DNA of 24,490 nucleotides from JBDTMC01 sp039934475 (GTDB lineage Bacteria > Acidobacteriota > Terriglobia > Bryobacterales > Bryobacteraceae), in NCBI GenBank assembly GCA_039934475.1, contig JBDTMC010000058.1, positions 1 through 24,490 on the forward strand, read 5' to 3'. Numbering within the stretch: position 1 is the first letter of the stretch; each line of letters starts with the position of its first letter. The translations under genes were made by a program, and so were the position numbers. Shown one piece after another: positions 1 to 6,456 of this stretch. The notes beneath the pieces are model-generated. The model searched no databases. It saw nothing but the letters and a program-made list of their open reading frames with translations, and had not been told where the DNA came from.

Positions 1-504
1 GCCGAGAGCGAGCGGGAACCGTCCGCCCGAGAGCGCCCACACGGCGAACGGCGAGTGGTGTTGGTGATTGGCGAAAGCAAAGACAGCGGCAGCGAGGCGA
101 AGCTGGCAGATGCGGTCCTCGACATTCAACGTTCCGGCCTTACGCTATTTCACGCGACATTCTCTGCCTGGGTGACTCCGTTCACCACGAAAGCCAGTGA
201 GCTGCCTCGCTCAAGCGGCGGGAGCGGCGACATCCTGGCCGCGCTTGGTGAACTGGTGCGCCTGGGCAAGGGGAACGCGGCTGAGGCACTGGCACACGAA
301 TCCGGTGGCCGCGTGCTCTCCTTCGCTACGCTGAAGGCGTTGGAGCAGATTCTCACCCACGTCGGGGAAGAAGTACACAGCCAGTATCTGATCAGCGCGG
401 CGGCGTTGAAGGAACCGGAGGGGTTTCACAAAGTGGAAATCCGGGTGCGCGACCGCCCCGCGGCAATCATCCGCGCCAGACCCGGATATTGGGTTGTTCC
501 CTAA
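1..504 (+). CDS. VWFA-related protein, C-terminal part (5' end outside window)
   Basis: The reading frame is open from the first base, so the start lies upstream and this is a 3' fragment of 167 codons. It reads RRVVLVIGESKDSGS followed by an alternating helix/strand pattern, then LFHATFSAW, which matches the end of a von Willebrand factor A domain (strand, Asp-Ser-Gly loop, helix, next strand). The tail, with SQYLISAAALKEPEGFHKVEIRVR and a final ARPGYWVVP, is the usual ending of the acidobacterial VWFA-related family (TIGR03436-type), where a Gly-Tyr-Trp/Tyr motif closes the protein. These proteins are normally secreted and of unknown role. The first MIDAS motif is not in the window, so metal binding cannot be judged. 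The next gene has its own promoter 30 bases downstream. Confidence 0.75.
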   Translation, partial: AESEREPSARERPHGERRVVLVIGESKDSGSEAKLADAVLDIQRSGLTLFHATFSAWVTPFTTKASELPRSSGGSGDILAALGELVRLGKGNAAEALAHESGGRVLSFATLKALEQILTHVGEEVHSQYLISAAALKEPEGFHKVEIRVRDRPAAIIRARPGYWVVP

Positions 505-516
505 AACCTAAAAACG

Positions 517-540
517 ATACTGAAGTTTTCACTTGACAAT
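517..540. promoter_or_regulatory. operator copy 1 (imperfect) for the ArsR-type repressor
   Basis: ATACTGAAGT at 517-526 is followed by a 4-base spacer and ACTTGACAAT, which matches the ideal second arm ACTTCAGTAT at 7 of 10 positions. The same left arm recurs exactly 40 bp further on in a perfect palindrome. The right half of this copy contains the TTGACA -35 element, so a protein bound here would block RNA polymerase. Assignment to the downstream ArsR-type protein is inferred from position. Confidence 0.6.
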
Positions 541-561
541 TAGATCGCCTGAATCAATACT
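533..561 (+). promoter_or_regulatory. sigma70-type promoter of the AHSA1-arsR operon
   Basis: A consensus -35 box TTGACA lies at 533-538. After a 17-base spacer comes AATACT at 556-561, a 4-of-6 match to TATAAT. The -35 is inside operator copy 1 and the -10 is the first six bases of operator copy 2. A Shine-Dalgarno-like AAAGGA at 587-592 precedes the ATG at 600 by seven bases. Confidence 0.6.
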
Positions 562-581
562 GAAGTCAGAACTTCAGTATT
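556..581. promoter_or_regulatory. operator copy 2, perfect 11-bp inverted repeat
   Basis: AATACTGAAGT (556-566), spacer CAGA (567-570), ACTTCAGTATT (571-581): both arms are exactly complementary over 11 bases. It covers the -10 box and lies 18 bases before the ATG of the AHSA1-like gene. Dyads of this size over promoters are typical for dimeric winged-helix repressors of the ArsR family, one of which is the second gene of this operon. Confidence 0.7.
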
Positions 582-599
582 ACGCGAAAGGAAAACCCA

Positions 600-1070
600 A
601 TGGAACAATCTGTGATCCACAGCACGTTTGTCATCGAGCGGAACTATCCGAAGCCGCCCGAAACCGTCTTCGCCGCGTTTGCCGATCCAGCCCTAAAAAG
701 CCGCTGGTTCGCCGAGGCGGAGAGCCACGATATTGAGGAGTTTGAGATGGACTTTCGCGCCGGAGGCGTAGAGATTCTTCGCTACCGGCTGAAGCCTGGA
801 ACTCCATTCCCCGGCGCCGTCCTCAGCAATGAGGGAAGCTATCAGGACATTGTGGCCAATCGCCGCGTGGTCACTGCTTCTACGATGAGCTTCGGCGACA
901 GGCGCATCTCGGCGTCGCTGGTCACAGTCGAGTTTCTGGCGTCTGGCAGTGGAACCGACGTAATTTGCACCCATCAGGGGGCGTTCTTCGAGGGGTCCGA
1001 CGGCCCTCAAATGCGAGAGGCGGGTTGGCGCAGCCTGTTCACAAAGCTGGACGCGCAGTTGACGCAATAG
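600..1070 (+). CDS. AHSA1/SRPBCC-domain protein
   Basis: This 156-residue protein is a single START/Bet v1-like (SRPBCC) domain of the AHSA1 type. The N-terminal pattern TFVIERNYPKPPETVFAAFADPALKSRWF is the family signature: a first strand, the Pro-x-x-Val-Phe-x-Ala-x-x-(D/N)-P helix and the following Trp. The end, REAGWRSLFTKLDAQL, corresponds to the long C-terminal helix, usually GWxxxLxxL. Such proteins have a hydrophobic pocket for an unknown ligand and are cytoplasmic. The ATG at 600 is chosen because it follows AAAGGA and the promoter/operator at 517-581. The gene is followed 8 bases later by an ArsR-family regulator; ArsR plus AHSA1 pairs are common, but here the effector gene comes first. 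The family assignment is firm, the ligand unknown. Confidence 0.88.
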   Translation: MEQSVIHSTFVIERNYPKPPETVFAAFADPALKSRWFAEAESHDIEEFEMDFRAGGVEILRYRLKPGTPFPGAVLSNEGSYQDIVANRRVVTASTMSFGDRRISASLVTVEFLASGSGTDVICTHQGAFFEGSDGPQMREAGWRSLFTKLDAQLTQ

Positions 1071-1078
1071 GTCCAGGG

Positions 1079-1402
1079 ATGCCCAGCCCCAAGGTGAATA
1101 TCGACCGCGTATTTCACGCTCTTGGCGACCCTACGCGCCGGGCGCTGGTGGAGAAGCTCAGTGCAGGGCCGCTTTCTGTCTCGAGTTTGGCGACCCCGCT
1201 CGACATCACCTTGACGGCCGTCGCCCAACACTTGCAGATACTCGAGGAGAGTGGACTGGTGCGCACCGAAAAGATAGGGCGCGTGCGCACCTGCCGCATC
1301 GATCCCGCAGGCTTTGCGGCGCTAGAGAAATGGATCCGCGATCGGCGTTCGATGTGGGAGCGGCGTTTGGACCGCCTAGGCGACTTACTCTCCGGGTCTT
1401 GA
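1079..1402 (+). CDS. ArsR-family winged-helix transcriptional repressor
   Basis: The 107-residue protein begins with the ArsR hallmark VFHALGDPTRRALVEKL. A helix-turn-helix follows at about residues 41-66 (SVSSLATPLDITLTAVAQHL, then LEESGLV), and the beta-wing is TEKIGRVRTCRID. It lacks the Cys-Val-Cys metal motif of arsenic or cadmium sensors, so it belongs to the non-metal group that is usually paired with AHSA1 proteins. The frame stays open upstream to 965, but that would overlap the AHSA1 gene by 100 bases. ATG at 1079 (AGGG directly before it) or GTG at 1094 are the realistic starts; translation is probably coupled to the upstream gene, whose stop is 8 bases away. It is expected to repress its own operon through the repeats at 517-581. 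Confidence 0.88.
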   Translation: MPSPKVNIDRVFHALGDPTRRALVEKLSAGPLSVSSLATPLDITLTAVAQHLQILEESGLVRTEKIGRVRTCRIDPAGFAALEKWIRDRRSMWERRLDRLGDLLSGS

Positions 1403-1425
1403 TAGTGGTCAGGCCGGCAGACCCG
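1393..1425. terminator. inverted repeat across two convergent stop codons
   Basis: CGGGTCT (1393-1399) and AGACCCG (1419-1425) form a 7-bp GC-rich stem enclosing the end of the arsR-type gene and the end of the convergent minus-strand gene, which are only 6 bases apart. There is no T-tract on either side, so it is a weak candidate for a bidirectional terminator and may be chance. Confidence 0.25.
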
Positions 1426-2344
1426 CCGCCTTCATCCATTCGCGCAGCAGCGCCAGGTCGCGCCGCATCGCTTTCCACGCTACATCCAGCTCTATAGTGG
1501 GCTTGCTGGAACCGGTGTCGATTCCACCCAACGGATACTCGTAGTGCAATTGCACCGGGCCGCTAAAATCAGCCTCGCGAACAAGTTTCAGGAACTGGCG
1601 AAAATCCACCATGCCTTCGCCCAAGGGCTTCCATAGCGGCTCCCACTCGCCCTTCTTATCGCGGCCGAATACGAAGTCCTTGATAGCAAGTCCGCGGGAT
1701 AGTGGCAGCGCCAGGCGGCTGGTATGCTGCCACCCGCCATAGCCGCCTTCCACCACCGCATGCCCGATATCGAAATTGAAGCTGACCTGTTCCGGCGAAA
1801 GGTCCTTGATCAGATACCAGACATCCCAGATGCCCGCGCCCACCTGCTGCGGCCCGGAGTGCGGGTGATACATCGCCGTCATGCCTAAGTCGCGATTCAG
1901 CGCCGCCAGTTCCTTCACCCTCGGTTTGAAGCTCTCTAGCTGCGACGCAATCGGCTTCGACAGATCATACCGGAAACTGCCCCACCGGTAGCGCCGAATG
2001 CCCAGCTCCGCCGCGGTCTTCAAGACAGTCTCGGCGTGTGGTGTACGGGCATCCACGATGTCGCTAGTGATCATGCCGACGTCGCTGCCGGCCTTGCGAA
2101 TGACTTCTACGGCCGCAGGCAGATCGTCCGCCACGCGCTCCGGCAGAACGTGCGCGCCCTTTCGCACGCACAAATCCACGCCATCAAAGCCCAGCTGTGC
2201 AGTCATCTCGCCCATCCGCTTCACATCGAAGAACTGCATAAACTTCGACATCAGAACGATGGGCAGCCGCTTGGGCTCGGCGGCCGCCAGAGGCCCTGCC
2301 ATGCCCACGGCGGCCACCGTCTTCAGAACATCGCGGCGAGTCAT
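1409..2344 (-). CDS. sugar phosphate isomerase/epimerase-like TIM barrel protein, exported
   Basis: The 311-residue product starts MTRRDVLKTVAAVGMAGPLAAAEP, a short twin-arginine-type signal. It continues as an AP-endonuclease-2/xylose-isomerase-like barrel: first strand PIVLMSKFMQFF, then GFDGVDLCVRKG near residue 55, TAMYHPHSGP with a metal-site His, SFNFDIGHAVVEGG (the Asp-x-Gly-His metal motif), IKDFVFG, and the final glutamate region PVQLHYEYPLGG. These residues are consistent with a divalent-metal site. The gene lies 4 bases after a Gfo/Idh/MocA oxidoreductase on the same strand and is the last gene of a three-gene run headed by a PQQ dehydrogenase. In such settings members act on oxidised (3-keto) sugars as lyases or isomerases; that role is inferred from context. 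The true substrate is unknown. Confidence 0.85.
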   Translation of the reverse strand: MTRRDVLKTVAAVGMAGPLAAAEPKRLPIVLMSKFMQFFDVKRMGEMTAQLGFDGVDLCVRKGAHVLPERVADDLPAAVEVIRKAGSDVGMITSDIVDARTPHAETVLKTAAELGIRRYRWGSFRYDLSKPIASQLESFKPRVKELAALNRDLGMTAMYHPHSGPQQVGAGIWDVWYLIKDLSPEQVSFNFDIGHAVVEGGYGGWQHTSRLALPLSRGLAIKDFVFGRDKKGEWEPLWKPLGEGMVDFRQFLKLVREADFSGPVQLHYEYPLGGIDTGSSKPTIELDVAWKAMRRDLALLREWMKAAGLPA

Positions 2345-2348
2345 GCCG

Positions 2349-3629
2349 CTACACCACGTACGGCTTGCGATAGTCGCGTGTCAGCATCTTGTTCGCTTCC
2401 GCGTCGTCCACGAACTTACCCTTGCCATCCAGCGCCAGCTTCCGGCCCACCCGGTAGCTGATGTTGGTCAAGTGGCACAGATCGGCCGACATCGCCCCAA
2501 TCTCGATCTCCGCGTGCAGGCTTTGCCGGTTGCGACTCTTCACCGCCTCCAGGAAGTTCTTCATGTGGAGTTTGGTGTCGTCTTCTTCCTGGCTTTTTTC
2601 CTCCATCACTTTTTCATTGCCTTCGCCTTTGTAAACTGTGAAGCGATCGCCGTCCAACCACATCCAGCCGTCGGCGCCCAGAAACAGATTGCCCACGGTG
2701 TTGCCGGCCTTCACGGGCAGGCCGCCGTCAGGCGCAGTCAAAATCCCGCGAACTTCAAACTGAAGTTCCTTATCGCCGTAGTCAAAGCTGGCCAATTGGG
2801 TATTCGGCGTCTCTTGGTCATCGTCGTAAATGTACTTGCCGCCCGTGCACACTACCGACTTTGGCCACGTAACGCCAAGGCCCCAGCGCGCGATGTCCAT
2901 TTCATGAACGCCCTGGTTGCCGATATCGCCGTTGCCGGTATCCCAGAACCAGTGCCAGTTGTACTTGAAGCGGTTCATCGTGAACGGCCGCATCGGCGCA
3001 GGTCCGAGGAACATATCCCAATCGACACCCGCCGGCACAGGCTCCGCGGGTGTCTTGCCGATGCTCTTGCGCCGCTTGTAACAGAACCCCTTTGAGAGAT
3101 ACACCTTGCCGATGACGCCCTCATTCAGCAACTGCACCGCCTTGATCTTGTGCGGGACGCTGCGTCCCTGCGAACCCACCTGCACCATGCGATTGTACTG
3201 TCGCGCGGTGTCGATCATACGCTGGCCTTCGTAGATGTTGTGGCACGCCGGCTTCTCCACGTAGACATCTTTACCGGCTGTGCAGGCCCAAATCGTTGTC
3301 AGCGCGTGCCAGTGATTCGGAGTCGCCGTGGACACGGCATCCACGTTCTTGTCATCAAACAACGCGCGCATGTCGCCATACTCGGCGGCCTTGCTCTGGC
3401 CTGCCTTCCCGACGCTCGCCTGCGCCTTCTCCCGGGCCGCCTGGTTGACATCGCACAAGGCAATCACCCGCGCTTCGGGCAAGCCCAGATACTCCTTCAG
3501 GTGCGCCGTGCCACGGCCGCCCAGCCCAATGATGCCCATCTGCACGCGGTCATTGGCGCCCAGTACGCGCGTCGCGGCCGCCGCATAAACTGCGCCTTGA
3601 AAGAAGCTTCTTCGTGTGAGTTCCGCCAT
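2349..3629 (-). CDS. Gfo/Idh/MocA-family oxidoreductase with Tat-type signal
   Basis: The 426-residue protein has a twin-arginine start (TRRSFFQGAVYAAAATRVLGA). A Rossmann nucleotide-binding domain follows with GLGGRG at residues 35-40, ALCDVN at 57-62, TPNHWHA near 103-109 and the family's catalytic VEKPACHN at 124-131 (the EKP lysine). The C-terminal domain carries GDIGNQGVHEMDIARW at about 234-249, with His and Asp in the usual active-site place. Secreted relatives with tightly bound NAD(P) are abundant in Acidobacteriota and Planctomycetes and oxidise or reduce sugar hydroxyls, several of them at C3. GGAGGA precedes the ATG by 6 bases. It sits 15 bases after the PQQ dehydrogenase gene and 4 bases before the TIM-barrel gene, so the three are probably one transcript. 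Confidence 0.9.
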   Translation of the reverse strand: MAELTRRSFFQGAVYAAAATRVLGANDRVQMGIIGLGGRGTAHLKEYLGLPEARVIALCDVNQAAREKAQASVGKAGQSKAAEYGDMRALFDDKNVDAVSTATPNHWHALTTIWACTAGKDVYVEKPACHNIYEGQRMIDTARQYNRMVQVGSQGRSVPHKIKAVQLLNEGVIGKVYLSKGFCYKRRKSIGKTPAEPVPAGVDWDMFLGPAPMRPFTMNRFKYNWHWFWDTGNGDIGNQGVHEMDIARWGLGVTWPKSVVCTGGKYIYDDDQETPNTQLASFDYGDKELQFEVRGILTAPDGGLPVKAGNTVGNLFLGADGWMWLDGDRFTVYKGEGNEKVMEEKSQEEDDTKLHMKNFLEAVKSRNRQSLHAEIEIGAMSADLCHLTNISYRVGRKLALDGKGKFVDDAEANKMLTRDYRKPYVV

Positions 3630-3644
3630 AGGTCAGTCCTCCGT

Positions 3645-5798
3645 CTATTTCTTTGGTAGAGCAAAAGCGACATAAGTGCCGCCTGAGGGAGCTCCCGATT
3701 TCCCGCCCCCGGCTGCGATCACAACAAACTGCCGTCCGTCGGTTTCATACACCGCCGGAGTTGCATTCCCGGCGAAAGGCAGCGTGTATTCCCACAGCAA
3801 CTCGCCGGTTGTTTTATCGTACACATGAAACTTGCGATCGTGATTGGTGGCGCCAATAAACAGCAGCCCGCCGGCCGTCACCACGGGGCCTCCATAGTTC
3901 TCCGTGCCGGTGTTCTTCAGGCCTTTGGCCGCCAGTTCAGGAAATTCGCCGAACGGAATCTTCCACGCGATCTCGCCCGTGTCGAGGTTGATCGCGTTCA
4001 ACGTGCCCCAGGGCGGCTTGATCGCGGGGTACCCATCAGGGTCAACGAACTTGTTGTAGCCATCCATGGTGAATTTCAGATCCATCGGTGAGATGACGTG
4101 CGCCACATCCACGGCCTCGTCCTCCTCGCCTGAGATTGCGTAGCGGGCGATAGCCTTGCGCTCGCCGCCGCTTAACTCTGAGAACGCCGGCATGCGGCCC
4201 GCCCCCTCTCGAATCAGTTTCACCACATCGCCATCGGAGTACCGTTTGGCCAGGTTCACCAGCGAAGGAAACTCCGGCGGCGTCCCTTTGCGATCCGCAC
4301 GGTGGCAACTCGCGCAGTGACGCTGATACAACTGATGGCCATTCTCCTTGCTCACCACCTTGGGCTGGTCCACGATGCGCAAGATCCACGCCATCTCATT
4401 GGCGTTCACATAGTACAGCCCGCTCTCCGGATCGAAAGCCTGGCCGCCCCACTCCGCGCCGCCATCGAAACCAGGAAACACGAACGTGCCTTCGTGGCTG
4501 GGAGGCGTGAACTGCGGCCCAGTCTTGGATTTCCGGAATTGCGCCAGCGCGGCGGCGTGCGCCTCCGGCGTGCGGTCGGTCAAGATGTCTTCGGTCACTT
4601 GCTGGCGTGCAAAGGGCGGCGGCTTCAGAGGCAAAACCTGTGGTGACGACAACACTTCACCGTCCACTCCGTGTTGGTCCACCTTACGCCACTCGACGGG
4701 AAATAGGGGCTTGCCCGTCTTTCGGTCAAACACAAAGACGAAGCCGGACTTCGTGGCCTGCGAAACCGCATCCACCAGCTTACCGTTGCGCTTCACGGTG
4801 ATTAGGCTTGGCGGCGTCGGCAGGTCACGGTCCCAAACATCATGCTTCACGAATTGAAAATGCCACAGGCGTTTGCCCGTTTTCGCATCCAACGCCAACA
4901 AACAATTCGCATACAAATTGTCGCCTGCCCGGTTGGCTCCATAGAAGTCGAATGCCGCGGACCCAGTGGGTACAAACACGATACCGCGTGCCTCATCCAC
5001 CGTCATGCCGCTCCAATTGTTCGCCGCGCCCAAATACTTCCAGCCATCTTTGGGCCACGTCTCGTAGCCTGGCTCGCCGGGATGCGGAATGGTGTGAAAG
5101 GCCCACCGCACTTTACCCGTACGCACATCGAACGCCCGTATGTCCCCTGGTGCCGCGGGCAAGCTTTCGCCCGTCAGGCCACCCACGATGAACGTGTCCT
5201 TATAAATCACCACCGGAGAGGTTGCCGACATCGGAAAGGTAGAAGGATCGCGTCCCAAGCCTTCCCGCAGGTCGATCCTTCCCTCACTCCCAAACGAGGT
5301 GTCCTGCCTGCCTGTATCCGCATCCAGCGAGTAAATCCAATGCCCGTAGCCGAAGAACACCCGTTTGGCTTTCCCGTCACTCCAATACGTGACGCCGCGA
5401 TTGCGCGACTTGCCGTAGTTCTTGCGATTCTCATCGGGGTTGAAACTCCATTTCACGGCGCCTGTCGCCGCATCTAACGCAACCACTCGCAGCTTCGGCG
5501 TGGTGGCATACAACACGCCGTCCACTACTACCGGGTTGCACTGCATTTCCGAGCCCTCGAACGCATCGCCGGTTTCATAGGTCCAAGCCACCTGCAACTC
5601 CCGAGCGTTGCCGCGATTGATCTGGTCCAGCGCCGAATAGCGGATGTTCTGTCCGTCCCCGCCCGACATCTTCCAATCGCGAAAGCCCGCGGCAGGCTTC
5701 ACCCGCTGCTGTCCACTCCCCATCGTGGCGACCATCGCCGCCACCCCCACCACATTCAACCAGCGCATAGGCGATAGCATATCAGTCATGCGTCGCAT
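3645..5798 (-). CDS. PQQ-dependent dehydrogenase with inserted cytochrome c domain
   Basis: From the ATG at 5798 the protein has 717 residues. A signal peptide (hydrophobic WLNVVGVAAMVATMG) is followed by propeller blades with repeated motifs such as VVALDAATGAVKW, IRAFDVRTGKVRW, LLALDAKTGKRLW and FVFDRKTGKPLF, the DxxTGxxxW tryptophan-docking repeats of quinoproteins. A cytochrome c segment interrupts the propeller: CASCH at about residues 495-499 binds haem covalently and GRMPAF supplies the likely axial Met. The propeller then resumes (AINLDTGEIAWKIPFG, VYDKTTGELLWEYTLP). It resembles membrane-bound glucose/alcohol dehydrogenase-like proteins without an N-terminal membrane domain and should work in the periplasm, passing electrons from PQQ to the internal haem. 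Other starts are GTG 5834 and ATG 5789, 5780 or 5768; GAGG upstream slightly favours 5798. Substrate unknown; a sugar or glycoside is likely from its neighbours. Confidence 0.88.
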   Translation of the reverse strand: MRRMTDMLSPMRWLNVVGVAAMVATMGSGQQRVKPAAGFRDWKMSGGDGQNIRYSALDQINRGNARELQVAWTYETGDAFEGSEMQCNPVVVDGVLYATTPKLRVVALDAATGAVKWSFNPDENRKNYGKSRNRGVTYWSDGKAKRVFFGYGHWIYSLDADTGRQDTSFGSEGRIDLREGLGRDPSTFPMSATSPVVIYKDTFIVGGLTGESLPAAPGDIRAFDVRTGKVRWAFHTIPHPGEPGYETWPKDGWKYLGAANNWSGMTVDEARGIVFVPTGSAAFDFYGANRAGDNLYANCLLALDAKTGKRLWHFQFVKHDVWDRDLPTPPSLITVKRNGKLVDAVSQATKSGFVFVFDRKTGKPLFPVEWRKVDQHGVDGEVLSSPQVLPLKPPPFARQQVTEDILTDRTPEAHAAALAQFRKSKTGPQFTPPSHEGTFVFPGFDGGAEWGGQAFDPESGLYYVNANEMAWILRIVDQPKVVSKENGHQLYQRHCASCHRADRKGTPPEFPSLVNLAKRYSDGDVVKLIREGAGRMPAFSELSGGERKAIARYAISGEEDEAVDVAHVISPMDLKFTMDGYNKFVDPDGYPAIKPPWGTLNAINLDTGEIAWKIPFGEFPELAAKGLKNTGTENYGGPVVTAGGLLFIGATNHDRKFHVYDKTTGELLWEYTLPFAGNATPAVYETDGRQFVVIAAGGGKSGAPSGGTYVAFALPKK
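5788..5798. other. palindrome joining the divergent start codons
   Basis: ATGCG-T-CGCAT is a perfect dyad. Its left ATG starts the plus-strand DUF1080 gene and its right end is an ATG (5798) in frame with the minus-strand PQQ dehydrogenase; a further minus-strand ATG at 5789 shares the CATG at 5787-5790. Whichever start is used, the two genes have almost no spacer, so their promoters must lie within each other's coding sequence. Confidence 0.5.
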
Positions 5799-6417
5799 TC
5801 TACTCGCCGCCTCGCTCACGCTGGCTGCCCTCACCGCAGCCGAGCCTGGCTTTCATTCACTCTTCAACGGCAAGAATCTCACCGGATGGAAACTCGTCGG
5901 CGGCAAGGGCCCCGGCTATGTAGTGGAGAACGGTGTCATTGTCTGCCCCGCCGATGGCGGCGGCAATCTCTTCACCGAAAAGGAATACGCCAATTTTACG
6001 CTGCGTTTTGAGTTCAAACTCACGCCTGGCGCGAATAATGGCATCGGAATTCGCGCGCCCTATGAAGGCGATGCGGCCTTTGTCGCCATGGAGATCCAGG
6101 TTCTCGACAATGAGGCGCCTGAATACAAGGACCTTCACAAGGAGCAGTATCACGGCTCTGTCTATGACGTCTTCGCTGCCCGCCGTGGCTTCCTTAAGCC
6201 AACAGGCGAATGGAACGTCGAGGAGATCACCGCCAGCGGCCGCCACGTGAAAGTGACGCTCAACGGAACTGTGATCACCGACGCAAACCTGGATGACGCC
6301 AAAGACCCCGAGGTGCTGAAGAAGCATCCCGGCCTGGCGCGCACTACCGGCCACATCGGGTTTCTCGGCCACGGCACGCGCGTGGAGTTCCGCAATCTGC
6401 GCGTCAAGACTCTCTAA
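5788..6417 (+). CDS. secreted DUF1080 (3-keto-disaccharide hydrolase-type) protein
   Basis: The 209-residue protein has a signal peptide (MRRILLAASLTLAALTAAEP) and then one DUF1080/PF06439 lectin-like jelly-roll domain. Typical family pieces are FHSLFNGKNLTGWK, GYVVENGVIVC, NLFTEKEYANFTLRFEFKL, NNGIGIRAP, MEIQVLDNEAP, GSVYDVFAA, GEWNVEEITASGRHVKVTLNG and the closing GHIGFLGHGTRVEFRNLRV. Members hydrolyse or hydrate 3-keto-glycosides or 3-keto-glucal in the periplasm. It is transcribed away from the PQQ dehydrogenase/Gfo-Idh/TIM-barrel run, with starts that touch, which supports a shared task. The frame is open upstream to 5644, but only the ATG at 5788 gives a signal peptide at the N-terminus. 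The specific substrate cannot be read from the sequence. Confidence 0.88.
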   Translation: MRRILLAASLTLAALTAAEPGFHSLFNGKNLTGWKLVGGKGPGYVVENGVIVCPADGGGNLFTEKEYANFTLRFEFKLTPGANNGIGIRAPYEGDAAFVAMEIQVLDNEAPEYKDLHKEQYHGSVYDVFAARRGFLKPTGEWNVEEITASGRHVKVTLNGTVITDANLDDAKDPEVLKKHPGLARTTGHIGFLGHGTRVEFRNLRVKTL

Positions 6418-6456
6418 CGCCGCCGCCTCTATTGCCGCTGTAACCCCGGGGCGCTC

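Noticed and set aside
533..736. 67-codon open frame starting inside the promoter of the AHSA1 gene
   Set aside because: It covers the operator and overlaps the AHSA1 gene in another frame; no Shine-Dalgarno and no family resemblance.
1998..3095. 365-codon open frame opposite the Gfo/Idh and TIM-barrel genes
   Set aside because: It runs antisense across two well-supported genes, has no recognisable domain and is explained by high GC content.
4042..4389. 115-codon minus-strand frame inside the PQQ dehydrogenase that could suggest a frameshift
   Set aside because: The main frame is intact through the haem region and the propeller repeats continue after it, so no frameshift is needed.
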